NCBI RefSeq assembly: GCF_934746965.1
Contig: NZ_CAKVFS010000008.1
Location: forward strand, 1-64,000
DNA: 64,000 bases
Source: an uncultured Methanobrevibacter sp.
Lineage (GTDB): Archaea; Methanobacteriota; Methanobacteria; Methanobacteriales; Methanobacteriaceae
Reading direction: 5' to 3'
Positions 25,475 through 34,555 of this stretch are shown here, piece by piece. Below the pieces are notes generated by a model. It was not told where the DNA came from and did no database searches. It saw only the letters and a program-made list of their open reading frames with translations. A program made the position numbers and the translations under genes. Position 1 is the first letter of the stretch; each line of letters begins with the position of its first letter.

Positions 25475-25924
25475 ATGTTAAATGCTATTAGGGATGTTGT
25501 GAGGAAAAGTTCAATTCATGTTTGTATTGTGAATTGTGGGGGATGCAATGGGTGCGATGTTGAATTAGTTGCATTAATGTCTCCAAGATATGATTTGGAA
25601 CAATATGGTATTTATGTTCACAATAATCCTCGTGAAGCTGATGTTTTATTATTGACTGGTGCTGTTACTGAACAGTGGATTGATAATTTAAAGAGAGTTT
25701 ATGATAAAGCTCCTGAACCAAAAATTGTAGTGGCTGTTGGAAATTGTCCACAATCTGGCGATGTATTTAATCAGGAAGGTGGGAAAGTTAATGCTCCTGC
25801 TTCTGATTTTATACCTGTTGATGCAGTTATACCAGGTTGTCCGCCTAGGCCTAGTGAAATTTTAGAAGCTATATTGTCTGTTGGTCCACAAGCTATTGCT
25901 AATCGTGGGAGGGAAAGAAAATGA
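25475..25924 (+). CDS. ehaN: Energy-converting hydrogenase A small subunit EhaN
   Basis: The [NiFe] hydrogenase small subunit, related to NuoB and EchC, carrying the proximal 4Fe-4S cluster that passes electrons from the Ni-Fe site. NCGGCNGCDVE (Cys21, Cys24, Cys27), VAVGNCPQSG and PGCPPRPSEI contain the cluster ligands in the order expected. Its 149 residues match the short form found in group 4 enzymes. Its last four bases overlap the ehaO start (ATGA). Confidence 0.93.
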   Translation: MLNAIRDVVRKSSIHVCIVNCGGCNGCDVELVALMSPRYDLEQYGIYVHNNPREADVLLLTGAVTEQWIDNLKRVYDKAPEPKIVVAVGNCPQSGDVFNQEGGKVNAPASDFIPVDAVIPGCPPRPSEILEAILSVGPQAIANRGRERK

Positions 25925-27045
25925 TATTGCCTATTGGTCCAATCCATCCTTATTTAAAAGAACCATTGAGACTTAAACTTCAAACTGATGGGGAAAAAGT
26001 AGTTAAAGCTGAAATTGAATATGGTTATGTTCATAGAGGAATTGAAAAGATAATAGAAGGTAAACCTTGGCAAAAAGGTATTTTTTTAGCTGAAAGAATT
26101 TGTGGAATATGTTCTTATGAACATACACAATCATTTGCGGAAACTATTGAACAAATTTCTGGAGTTTATCCTCCTTTAAGAGCTCAATTTCTAAGAGTTA
26201 TTACAAATGAGTTAGATAGAATTCAAAGTCACTTGTTAGGTAATTCTACATTTTTCAAGTCAATTGATCATGAAACATTGTTTATGCAATCTTTGGATAT
26301 AAGGGAATATGCTATGGATTCTATTGAGTTATTAACTGGGAATAGGGTTAATATGGGGTGGAATGTTGTTGGTGGTGTTAAAATGGATGCTGATGAGCGC
26401 CATTTCAAACCAATTCTTGAAAATTTAAAAATAATTGAGGAAAGAATTCCTAGATTAAGAGAAATTTATGCTGAAGGTCCAGCTATTGGTATGCGTTCTC
26501 ATGATGTTGGTGTAATGACTAAAAAAGAAGCTATTAAGGGAAGGGCTGTAGGACCTATTGGAAGAGCTTCTGGATTAAAGCATGATTTAAGAGAAGATCA
26601 TTATACTTATAAAGATAATTTTGATTTTAAAACTATTTGGAGAAGTGAAGGAGATAATTATGCAAGGACTCTAAATAGGATTGATGAAATTCCTGAATGT
26701 ATTAGTTTGATTAGGCAAGCTATTGAAAATATTCCTGATGGGGATATTCGTGTTCCTGTGGATATTAAATCAGGATATGCTGAATGGAAAAATGAGGCAC
26801 CTCGTGGCGAAGTAAGTTATATGATGGAAACTAATGGTAATCTAATTAAACATATTTCTATTAGAACTCCGAGTATTGCAAATATGGATTCTTGTGCAAA
26901 ATACATGCTTAAAAATGTTGCAACTGTTGCAGATGCAGTAGCTACTTATGCATCAAGTGATCCTTGTGTTGCATGTGCAGAAAGAGTAGCTATTATTGAT
27001 AAAGAAGGTAAAACAACTACTAAAAATATTTTTGAGGTAATGTAA
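25921..27045 (+). CDS. ehaO: Energy-converting hydrogenase A large subunit EhaO
   Basis: The catalytic [NiFe] subunit, related to NuoD and EchE. The N-terminal Ni-binding motif is RICGICSYEHT (Cys61, Cys64) and the C-terminal one is DPCVACAER (Cys349, Cys352). Both Cys pairs are intact, so the site should be active in H2 cleavage. About 22 residues follow the second motif, so maturation by a C-terminal protease is not obvious from sequence. Coupled with ehaN by a 4-base overlap. Confidence 0.93.
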   Translation: MILPIGPIHPYLKEPLRLKLQTDGEKVVKAEIEYGYVHRGIEKIIEGKPWQKGIFLAERICGICSYEHTQSFAETIEQISGVYPPLRAQFLRVITNELDRIQSHLLGNSTFFKSIDHETLFMQSLDIREYAMDSIELLTGNRVNMGWNVVGGVKMDADERHFKPILENLKIIEERIPRLREIYAEGPAIGMRSHDVGVMTKKEAIKGRAVGPIGRASGLKHDLREDHYTYKDNFDFKTIWRSEGDNYARTLNRIDEIPECISLIRQAIENIPDGDIRVPVDIKSGYAEWKNEAPRGEVSYMMETNGNLIKHISIRTPSIANMDSCAKYMLKNVATVADAVATYASSDPCVACAERVAIIDKEGKTTTKNIFEVM

Positions 27046-28080
27046 ATGTCTTCTTTAATGTGGTATATTTATGATTTTGCTAGGAAAGCATGGGCGGAAG
27101 GATTTGCTAATGCTAAAACTACTTCAAAGATTGTAGAAAAACCTGATAGATTTAGAGATTTTCCGGTAGTGATTAAAGAATATTGTATAGGTTGTGGTGC
27201 ATGTATTGCTTCATGTCCTGCCCCAAATGCAATTAAATTAGTTCGTGATGAGGATGATGAAACAGAAGAGGGCATTACTTATCCAATGATAAATAAATCT
27301 GCTTGTATTCGCTGTGGTTTTTGTGCTGAGGTTTGTCCAACGGAACCTAAAACTTTAGAATGTGGTGAAAATCATTTATTGAAACCAGAATTTAATATTA
27401 TTCCTTCTAAAAGGCAATTTATTATTGATGATTATTTGTGTATTCGTTGTAAAAAATGCATGAAAAAATGCCCAGTTGATGCGATTTATGTTAATGATGA
27501 TGGTAAAGTTGTTGTAAATCAAGTTAAATGTATTTCTTGTGGTGAATGTCTTGATGTTTGTCCAGTACATGGTGCTATGAAAGGTGTTTTCATTGATAAT
27601 TTACAAGATCAAAAGGAATTAATTGCTAAAACAGTGGATTTTCTTGAAAGATATATTGTTAATAAAAAAGAAGATTTAAGATCTTTAGAAAAAGATAGGT
27701 TACTGCAATATAAAATCCCACTTTCTACTATACTGGATGATGTGTTAAATATCATTCCAGATGAAGAAATGGCTTTGGAAATATTGGAAAACACGGTAAA
27801 TAGACTTAAAATTAGAATTATTGATTGGAATAGTTCTTCTTGTAAAAAATGTCAAATGTGTATTCCAGATTGCCCTACAGGTGCAATTTTCTTTGATAAG
27901 AGTAAGGATATGATTGTAAGAGATGAAAATAAATGTTTACGTTGCAGTATTTGTTATCAATCTTGTCCATTTTCAACAATCAATTATTTCATATCTAAAT
28001 TCTCTTTTGAAAATGATGAAAAAATTATTCATGTTGCTGTTAAAGCTTCAAATTTAAATGATGATTTAATTATGGATTGA
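27046..28080 (+). CDS. ehaP: Polyferredoxin EhaP, six 4Fe-4S motifs
   Basis: 344 residues with six CxxCxxCxxxCP-type motifs: CIGCGACIASCP, CIRCGFCAEVCP, CIRCKKCMKKCP, CISCGECLDVCP, then after an alpha-helical insert of about 90 residues CKKCQMCIPDCP and CLRCSICYQSCP. Six clusters is the number reported for the smaller Eha polyferredoxin. It should carry electrons between EhaN and acceptor ferredoxins. It starts directly after the ehaO stop and overlaps the upstream end of the ehaQ frame. Confidence 0.9.
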   Translation: MSSLMWYIYDFARKAWAEGFANAKTTSKIVEKPDRFRDFPVVIKEYCIGCGACIASCPAPNAIKLVRDEDDETEEGITYPMINKSACIRCGFCAEVCPTEPKTLECGENHLLKPEFNIIPSKRQFIIDDYLCIRCKKCMKKCPVDAIYVNDDGKVVVNQVKCISCGECLDVCPVHGAMKGVFIDNLQDQKELIAKTVDFLERYIVNKKEDLRSLEKDRLLQYKIPLSTILDDVLNIIPDEEMALEILENTVNRLKIRIIDWNSSSCKKCQMCIPDCPTGAIFFDKSKDMIVRDENKCLRCSICYQSCPFSTINYFISKFSFENDEKIIHVAVKASNLNDDLIMD

Positions 28081-28085
28081 GTGTT

Positions 28086-29447
28086 ATGATTGATAGTTAT
28101 ACTAAAACTCCAAGACCTTTGAGAGATGTAGAGGTTGAATCTTCAATTGATCAAACTAAATGTGTAAATTGTATAGATAAACCATGTCTTGAATCTTGTC
28201 CAATTGGAGCAATTTATATTGATTCTACTGATAATTTTGTTAAAATAAAAAGCACTTGTTTTGGTTGTGTTTTATGTCGTAATAGTTGTCCTTATGATGC
28301 AATAAGTCTTGATGTAGATATTGCGGATCCAATTAAAGAAAATGTTCCAAATATTAATACAAAATTATGTAAATCTTGTGGAGCATGTGTTCAGGCATGT
28401 AAAACAGGTTCGATTCATATTCAAACCTCTAGTTCTGGTGAAGCTTACAGTGTAATAAATCCAGATACTTGTGTTAGGTGTGGGTATTGTTTTAGAGTTT
28501 GTCCAACAGATGCTATTAAATATGGTCAACTTCTTCCAAAAACAGTTAAAGGTGGAAAGGTCATTATTGTTAATCAGGACGTTTGTATTGGTTGTATGAC
28601 TTGTATGAGAGTTTGTCCTGCTGCAGGTGCAATTAATGTTTCTAGAACTAATAAATTACCTTATATTAATCCGGGATATTGTGCCAGATGTGAAGAATGT
28701 ATGCATTCATGTCCATCAACAGCTATTAAATATTCTTCACGTAAAAAAGCTTTTAAATTATATAGTGAAATTAAATCTTATGACATGGCTTCTGAGATTG
28801 TAGATAAAGATATGAAAAGACTTTCGTTAGATTTAATTGGTTTAAACAGGTCTCTTCAAAAAATATCTAATATTTTATCTTTGGAATTTGATGATGCTAA
28901 TTATGAGGATTATATAGAATATAAAGTTAATGACATGATGAATAGAGAGTTAAATTTAATTTTAGGTGAAAATATTGAAATTAAAAAATTTGACAAGTTA
29001 TTTGACTCTTATTTAATTAATAGGGATATAGAAGTATTTGAAAATAAATGTATTGCTTGTGGAGAATGTTTAAATGACTGTCCAACAAATGCAATATCAC
29101 TTGATGCTCCAAAACCTATTGTTATAAATAAAAATAAGTGTGTTTACTGTGGTAAATGTATTGAAAATTGTCAATTTGGGGCTATTAATGCTTATGATGA
29201 TTATTTCCATAGTAAAGGATTAGATTTGTTCTTTAGTAGATCTAATTTAAAAGGTCAAAGGGAAGCTGACTTTTTGTTAGCTAATGAAAAATGTCAAGCT
29301 TGTGGAATTTGTGTAAAAAATTGTCCTACTTTAGCATTAACGTTAGAAAATGATAAAATTATTTTTAATGAGGATAATTGTATATATTGTAGGCAATGTG
29401 AATCAATTTGCCCTGTAACTGCAATAAAATTAGTTAATTTCAGGTGA
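28086..29447 (+). CDS. ehaQ: Polyferredoxin EhaQ, ten 4Fe-4S motifs
   Basis: 453 residues from the ATG at 28086. Ten four-cysteine motifs are visible: CVNCIDKPCLESCP with a longer spacer, CFGCVLC.., CKSCGAC.., CVRCGYC.., CIGCMTC.., CARCEEC.., and after a helical insert CIACGEC.., CVYCGKC.., CQACGIC.. and CIYCRQC... Several end in a residue other than Pro (CK, CQ). Ten clusters agree with the larger Eha polyferredoxin. It probably wires the hydrogenase to the formylmethanofuran/heterodisulfide electron carriers. A TTG at 28077 is an alternative start. Confidence 0.9.
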   Translation: MIDSYTKTPRPLRDVEVESSIDQTKCVNCIDKPCLESCPIGAIYIDSTDNFVKIKSTCFGCVLCRNSCPYDAISLDVDIADPIKENVPNINTKLCKSCGACVQACKTGSIHIQTSSSGEAYSVINPDTCVRCGYCFRVCPTDAIKYGQLLPKTVKGGKVIIVNQDVCIGCMTCMRVCPAAGAINVSRTNKLPYINPGYCARCEECMHSCPSTAIKYSSRKKAFKLYSEIKSYDMASEIVDKDMKRLSLDLIGLNRSLQKISNILSLEFDDANYEDYIEYKVNDMMNRELNLILGENIEIKKFDKLFDSYLINRDIEVFENKCIACGECLNDCPTNAISLDAPKPIVINKNKCVYCGKCIENCQFGAINAYDDYFHSKGLDLFFSRSNLKGQREADFLLANEKCQACGICVKNCPTLALTLENDKIIFNEDNCIYCRQCESICPVTAIKLVNFR

Positions 29448-29451
29448 TTGT

Positions 29452-30498
29452 GTGTTTGAAAAATCATTTATTACTGATTGTGAAGGTCCACTTACTTTAA
29501 ATGATAATGCTTTTGAGTTATGTGTACATTTCATTGAGAATGGCGGAGATTTATTTAAAATTCTTAGTTTATATGATGATTATTTAGTTGATGAAATTAA
29601 AAAGGAAAATTACAAGGCAGGCAATACTTTAAAGTTAATTTTACCATTTTTTGTTGTTGAAAATCTTAAAAATAATGATTTGATTAGTTTTTCACAAAAT
29701 CATATTTATGCAGTCAATGATTCAAAATTTCTATTAAAATATTTGCAAAATGCTATGAATACTTATATAGTTAGTACTAGTTATGGTCAATATATTGAAG
29801 CAGTATCTAATTTTATGGAGTTTCCATTTAAAAATACATATTATACTAAGGTTGATTTAGATGAGTTAAATCTAACTGATGAAGAAATAGTTAAAATTAT
29901 CAAATTTAAAGAACAAATATTGGAAAATCCTGAAGATTATGAATTGTTTAATAATATCTTCTTTAATGAGATTCCTAAAATGGAAATTTATAAAAATATT
30001 AAAAATATTGATGTTGTAGGTGGTGAAGGTAAAAAATTAGCTATTGATAATATAATAGCTAAAAATAATATTGATATTAATGAAATTTTATACATTGGAG
30101 ATAGTATTACTGATGTTGAACCATTGAGATTTGCACGTAATAATAATGGAATTAGCATATCATTTAATGGTAATGAGTATCCATTGAAAGAATCTGAAAT
30201 TGCTATTGTATCTCCTAGTGCAATTGCAACAGCAGTGATAGCAAATATTTATGTTGAAAATGATAAAACTACAGTTTTAAATTTTATTCATGATTATAAT
30301 AATTCAAAGGACTTGAAAAAGTTATTTGAAGATTATAAAATAAATTCTCAAATCAATAAAGAATTTTTTAGAATATTTGAAAATATTGAATATCCACTTA
30401 TTAAGTTGGTTAGTCAAGAAAATTTTGATGATATTTTGGAAGAAAGTATTGAAATGAGAAATAATATTCGTGGCCAAGATGTTGGTGGATTAGGTTAA
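29452..30498 (+). CDS. ehaR: EhaR, HAD-fold protein of the eha operon
   Basis: A 348-residue soluble protein. It begins FITDCEGPLTLNDNA, a variant of the HAD motif I (DxDGT) in which the second Asp is Glu. Motif IV, YIGDSITDVEPLRFA, is intact near residue 220. This makes a phosphohydrolase fold likely, while activity is uncertain. It starts with GTG after AGGTGA, four bases after ehaQ. A HAD protein at this place is known as EhaR in Methanothermobacter-type operons; its job there is not established. Confidence 0.82.
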   Translation: MFEKSFITDCEGPLTLNDNAFELCVHFIENGGDLFKILSLYDDYLVDEIKKENYKAGNTLKLILPFFVVENLKNNDLISFSQNHIYAVNDSKFLLKYLQNAMNTYIVSTSYGQYIEAVSNFMEFPFKNTYYTKVDLDELNLTDEEIVKIIKFKEQILENPEDYELFNNIFFNEIPKMEIYKNIKNIDVVGGEGKKLAIDNIIAKNNIDINEILYIGDSITDVEPLRFARNNNGISISFNGNEYPLKESEIAIVSPSAIATAVIANIYVENDKTTVLNFIHDYNNSKDLKKLFEDYKINSQINKEFFRIFENIEYPLIKLVSQENFDDILEESIEMRNNIRGQDVGGLG

Positions 30499-30522
30499 AT
30501 AATAATTAAGAAGGTAATATAA

Positions 30523-31413
30523 ATGAGTTATGAAAAAGTAGAAGATACATTTTTTGAAGCTTTTGAAGGTCAATATGTAAGAGCTTTAATCACTGGTCCT
30601 ACTAGTGAATTGGTTGAAAGAGCAGCGTATGATTCAACATCAACTCCAAGTGCTGTAATTGGAAGAGTAGAAGGTGGAGTTGAAGGATTTTTATCAAAAG
30701 ATGAAACTCCTGATGGACGATATGGTGCAGTAGTACAATATTGGCTTGGTGGAGATAATGTAAAAAAATTTGCATTCGAATTATCTTATAGAATTAGGCA
30801 GGATATTTTAGTTAAACCATTTATGAAAGTTTTTGATTATCCGGATAGTCAAAGTGATGAATGTATTGAAATGATGGATATTGTAGGACATTGTGGTGAT
30901 GGATATGAATGGACTATTGAAGAATATGGCCGTAAATTGATTAATGTTCCAATCGCTGTTCCTGATTTTCAAATTGAGGAAAAATTATCTTTAAATAAGG
31001 GTACTATGGGGGGTAATTTTTGGTATTTGTGTGAAACTGAAGAATCAGTTTTAGAAGGTGGAAAAAGAGCTCTTGATGCAATTCAATCAGTTGAAGGGGC
31101 TATAGCACCATTTGATATATGTTCTGCAGCTTCAAAACCAGAAACTAATTATCCTGAAATTGGGCCTACTACTAATCATGTTTATTGTCCTTCCTTAAAA
31201 GAACGTTTAGGTGATGAATCTAAAGTTGGGGAGGGTGTTAAATACATTCCTGAAATTGTAATTAATGCAACAAGTGAAGAAGCAATGAATAAAGCTATAA
31301 AAGCTGGAATTGATGCGGTTTTAGAAGTTGAAGGGGTAATTGGTATATCTGCAGGTAATTATGATGGAAAGCTTGGAGATAAAAATATTAATTTATTGGA
31401 TATTTTAAAATAA
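30523..31413 (+). CDS. Formylmethanofuran:tetrahydromethanopterin formyltransferase-like protein (eha-linked paralogue)
   Basis: 296 residues aligning along its length with Ftr: VEDTFFEAFEGQYVRALIT at the start, ETPDGRYGAVVQ, HCGDGYEW, MGGNFWYLCET, EGAIAPFD, TNHVYCPSL and the end ISAGNYDGKLGDKNINL. Ftr moves the formyl group from methanofuran to H4MPT, the second step of methanogenesis. Several stretches differ from true Ftr sequences as I remember them, notably residues 40-55, so it may be a second enzyme or a non-catalytic partner. It has an AAGGTAAT site 24 bases after ehaR and seems part of the same transcript. Confidence 0.8.
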   Translation: MSYEKVEDTFFEAFEGQYVRALITGPTSELVERAAYDSTSTPSAVIGRVEGGVEGFLSKDETPDGRYGAVVQYWLGGDNVKKFAFELSYRIRQDILVKPFMKVFDYPDSQSDECIEMMDIVGHCGDGYEWTIEEYGRKLINVPIAVPDFQIEEKLSLNKGTMGGNFWYLCETEESVLEGGKRALDAIQSVEGAIAPFDICSAASKPETNYPEIGPTTNHVYCPSLKERLGDESKVGEGVKYIPEIVINATSEEAMNKAIKAGIDAVLEVEGVIGISAGNYDGKLGDKNINLLDILK

Positions 31414-31422
31414 GGTTTTAAA

Positions 31423-32382
31423 ATGGAATTTTTAGATAGTGACATTAATGTTGAAGTAATAGGATTTGGAGCTTTAAATGTAGATAAATTGCATACAGTT
31501 GAAAATATTGCATGTAATGATGAAGAAAGCTTTATTAAATCTCAAAAAAATACTCCTGGTGGATCTGCAGCAAATACTGTAATTGGATTGGCTAGATTAG
31601 GTTGTCCTTCATCAATAATTGGTAAAATAGCTGAAGATGATGATGGTGATTTAATAGAATTAAATTTAGCTAAAAATGGAGTTTATACTAATAATCTAAT
31701 TTATGCAGATGAAGGTAATACTGGCAAAGTATTAGGGTTTGTTGATACAAAAGGTGAACGTTGTCTTTATGTTGATCCTGGAGTTAATGATGACATTGCA
31801 TTAAATGAAATTAATTTATTAAATCTTACTAAATGTAAAATAATACATTATACTTCATTTGTTGGTGATTCATTCAAAACTCAAATTGAACTATTAGATA
31901 AAATTAATGATAATATTTTATTGAGCTTTGATCCAGGGATGTTATATGTTCAAAAAGGATTAAATGAATTAAAACCTATACTGGATAAAACAGACATATT
32001 ATTAATTAATGAAATTGAATTAAGATTATTATATGAAGAATATTATAAAATTATGGACTGTGTTGATTCATTATCTATAAAAGAAATAGCTATTCATATC
32101 TTGGATGAAGGTATCAAAACAGTAGTTGTTAAAAAAGGATCTGAAGGTGTTTTTGCAATTAATTCTAATGAAGAATGTGATGTTGCGACATATGAATGTG
32201 ATGTTGTTGATACAACTGGTGCAGGAGATAGTTTTAACAGTGGGTTTTTATATGGCATGTTGAATGATTATTCTCTTGAAGAATCATGTAAACTTGGAAA
32301 CTGGGTAGCTAGTAGGGCTATTGAAGGTTTTGGAATGGAAAAATTCCCTAATTTAAAAGATTTAAATGAGTTTATAAATTAA
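31423..32382 (+). CDS. PfkB/ribokinase-family kinase in the eha cluster
   Basis: A 319-residue sugar or nucleoside kinase. The N-terminal substrate motif is PGGSAANTVIGLARLG with the downstream IGKIAEDDDGD, and the C-terminal signature DTTGAGDSFNSGFLYGM holds the catalytic Asp and anion hole. The substrate is unknown. It follows the formyltransferase paralogue by nine bases, an arrangement I recall from the ends of other methanobacterial eha operons. Its link to hydrogenase function is unexplained. Confidence 0.82.
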   Translation: MEFLDSDINVEVIGFGALNVDKLHTVENIACNDEESFIKSQKNTPGGSAANTVIGLARLGCPSSIIGKIAEDDDGDLIELNLAKNGVYTNNLIYADEGNTGKVLGFVDTKGERCLYVDPGVNDDIALNEINLLNLTKCKIIHYTSFVGDSFKTQIELLDKINDNILLSFDPGMLYVQKGLNELKPILDKTDILLINEIELRLLYEEYYKIMDCVDSLSIKEIAIHILDEGIKTVVVKKGSEGVFAINSNEECDVATYECDVVDTTGAGDSFNSGFLYGMLNDYSLEESCKLGNWVASRAIEGFGMEKFPNLKDLNEFIN

Positions 32383-32451
32383 AACAATGTTTATTAATTA
32401 TTAAAAACAAAAGTTAAATTTAAATATGAAAATTATTTAGTTGGTAATAGT

Positions 32452-33276
32452 ATGGATGTGTCTTTTGATAAGCAGATTACTGGTTTAGAGCGTGAAATTC
32501 TCTTAAAATCTGTAGAAATACATGATAATGGTGATGATTTCCAGTTTGAACTAAATAAATTCTTTTCTCAAAAAGAAATTATTGCTATTGCACCTCGTTG
32601 TGTAAGATGTAATATGTGTGTTGATCAATGTCCGGTTGGTGCTATTGAATCAGCTAATGTTTTTAAAATAGCTAAAATCACTCATAATTGTGTTAAATGT
32701 GAAATTTGTGTCCAAACATGTCCAGTTTCAGCTATTAAGTTAATTGATAATAAAGTTTCATATGATGATGAAAATGGTGATGATGCTATTGAATATAATT
32801 TAGCTAGTATTAGTCGTCCACATAGGGTTGTTAGGATGGATAGTATTTCTATTGATTATTCTAACCTTACTAATTATGATAATTGTGCTAAATTTTGTCC
32901 AAATAAAGCTTTCACATTAGAATTTAAATCTTATCTTGAAGATTTAAATATTGATACAGGTATTGAGCTGGAGGAGGATATTTTATATCCTGTTGTTAAT
33001 GAAAAATTATGTATTGGCTGTGGGTCTTGTGTTCAATTTTGTGATAATGATTCTATTAAATTAGATAGAACTATTGGTCCTGTTGTTCATACTAAAAATC
33101 TTGAAGTTAATCAGGATATTTGTGTTAATTGTTATTTATGTGAAGAAAACTGTCCTGTGGAAGCTATTTGGTTAGATGGGGAGAAAGTTATATTAAATAA
33201 TGACAAATGCATAAGATGCATTAATTGTACAAGTCATTGTCCAGTTGGGGCGTTGAACTTTGTTGATATTGACTAA
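32452..33276 (+). CDS. Polyferredoxin with five complete and one degenerate 4Fe-4S motif
   Basis: 274 residues. Complete motifs are CVRCNMCVDQCP, CVKCEICVQTCP, CIGCGSCVQFCD, CVNCYLCEENCP and CIRCINCTSHCP. A sixth repeat position reads NYDNCAKFCPNKAF and keeps only two Cys, so it should not bind a normal cluster. The gene follows the kinase by 69 bases, which contain a TTTAAATA element, so it may have its own promoter. It probably acts as an extra electron carrier for Eha or formylmethanofuran dehydrogenase. Confidence 0.85.
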   Translation: MDVSFDKQITGLEREILLKSVEIHDNGDDFQFELNKFFSQKEIIAIAPRCVRCNMCVDQCPVGAIESANVFKIAKITHNCVKCEICVQTCPVSAIKLIDNKVSYDDENGDDAIEYNLASISRPHRVVRMDSISIDYSNLTNYDNCAKFCPNKAFTLEFKSYLEDLNIDTGIELEEDILYPVVNEKLCIGCGSCVQFCDNDSIKLDRTIGPVVHTKNLEVNQDICVNCYLCEENCPVEAIWLDGEKVILNNDKCIRCINCTSHCPVGALNFVDID

Positions 33277-33290
33277 AGAGGTTGTTTTTT

Positions 33291-33926
33291 ATGAAAGCTA
33301 AAGAGTTAATGGATAAAAAATTTGTATATATAAGTCCTGAGGACAGTGTTAAAGAAGTTTCTATAACTATGGAAAAAATACGAAGGTTCACATGTCCGGT
33401 TGTGGATGAAAATAAACATCTAATTGGTTGGGTAACTTCTTTTGAAATTACTAGGGGATTACGTGAAGGAAATGAAAAAATAAAAGAGATTATGAGTTCT
33501 TATGAAGAAATCACCACTATCAATGAAAATGCTCCTTCAAGAATAGCTGTTATAGAAACAGCTAATAACAAATTTGTTACTGTACCGGTTTTAAATGATG
33601 ATAATCAAGTTGTAGGTATGATTCGTTCTTGTGATATTGTAGAATTATTGTCTGCACTTTATGATATTAAAGTTTATAAGTTATATGTTGCAATGTGCAA
33701 ACAATTAAAAGGAATAACTTGGGAAGAATTAATGTCTGCAGCTGCTATAGTTTCTAAAAGAGCAACGGGTAAAAGAGTTAAACCAAAAGAATATGAGGAA
33801 ATTATTAGGAATGCTACTTTTGGGGAGGCTATTTGGGCAACTAAAGGTCTCGAAAATTTCTTCGCAGGGTTAATATCTGTTGGGGAATTAGTAATTGCTC
33901 GTAAAGTAGGAAATGCCAGAAAATAA
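33291..33926 (+). CDS. CBS-domain protein with conserved C-terminal domain
   Basis: 211 residues. Two CBS motifs fill about residues 1-115 (MKAKELMDKKFVYISPEDSV and FVTVPVLNDDNQVVGMIRSCDIVELL). They are followed by an approximately 95-residue domain I do not recognise (GITWEELMSAAAIVSKRATGKR... VGELVIARKVGNARK). CBS pairs often bind adenine nucleotides, so this may tune the neighbouring electron-carrier genes to energy state; that is inference. The ATG at 33291 has GAGGTTG eight bases upstream. It is the last gene of the eha-direction run. Confidence 0.8.
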   Translation: MKAKELMDKKFVYISPEDSVKEVSITMEKIRRFTCPVVDENKHLIGWVTSFEITRGLREGNEKIKEIMSSYEEITTINENAPSRIAVIETANNKFVTVPVLNDDNQVVGMIRSCDIVELLSALYDIKVYKLYVAMCKQLKGITWEELMSAAAIVSKRATGKRVKPKEYEEIIRNATFGEAIWATKGLENFFAGLISVGELVIARKVGNARK

Positions 33927-33958
33927 GATATTAATAGTTTAGATATTATTAATATCTT
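33925..33958. terminator. Bidirectional terminator between convergent genes
   Basis: AAGATATTAATA (33925-33936) and TATTAATATCTT (33947-33958) are perfect 12-base inverted repeats with a ten-base loop, followed by T-rich DNA. The repeat spans the ends of the CBS gene and the convergent ABC ATPase gene. Confidence 0.6.
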
Positions 33959-34553
33959 TTAAATATATTTTATCATCGCAGATGGTATCAATTAAATCTA
34001 AATCATGACTTACAATAAGTAAACCAATATTCCTTTTTTTAATAATCTTAATAACTGAATCTATTATTTGTACTTGAGTTACAGCATCTAACATTGTTGT
34101 CATTTCATCAGCTATTAAAAATTTTGTTTTAGGATTTAATGATCTTAAAACAGAGTATCTTTGTAATTCTCCACCTGAAAGTTCACTTGGAAATCTATTC
34201 ATCCAGGATTTCTGAATACCAAATTCATTTAATAATTCATCATCAACATCCCATGATTCATGTAGAATGTCTTTCATTTTCCATTTGGGATTCATTACTT
34301 TTTCAGGATGTTGGAAAATCAATTGAACAGGACAAAATCCTTTTTTGGGAAGTGGTTCATTATTTAAAAATACTTCACCTTCATATTTTGGGATATAATT
34401 AGATAATATTTTGCACAATGTAGATTTACCATTTCCACTATTTCCTATAAGTCCGGTAATTTTTTTACTATTTAATGAAATATTAACATCCTTTAAAATA
34501 TATTTATTTGAAGAAGGATATTTATATGATATATTATTTCCAGTTAATTCCAT
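33939..34553 (-). CDS. ABC transporter ATPase, peptide/nickel type, second ATP-binding subunit
   Basis: A 204-residue ATPase with Walker A GNSGNGKST, signature ELSGGELQR and Walker B FLIADEMTTMLD. It is shorter than usual (DppF/NikE about 260-320) because it lacks the C-terminal oligopeptide domain, which its partner retains. It is the last gene of a five-gene importer (binding protein, two permeases, two ATPases). The substrate may be nickel, needed for the [NiFe] hydrogenases and F430, or oligopeptides; sequence alone does not decide. Confidence 0.82.
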   Translation of the reverse strand: MELTGNNISYKYPSSNKYILKDVNISLNSKKITGLIGNSGNGKSTLCKILSNYIPKYEGEVFLNNEPLPKKGFCPVQLIFQHPEKVMNPKWKMKDILHESWDVDDELLNEFGIQKSWMNRFPSELSGGELQRYSVLRSLNPKTKFLIADEMTTMLDAVTQVQIIDSVIKIIKKRNIGLLIVSHDLDLIDTICDDKIYLKDINNI

Positions 34554-34555
34554 TT

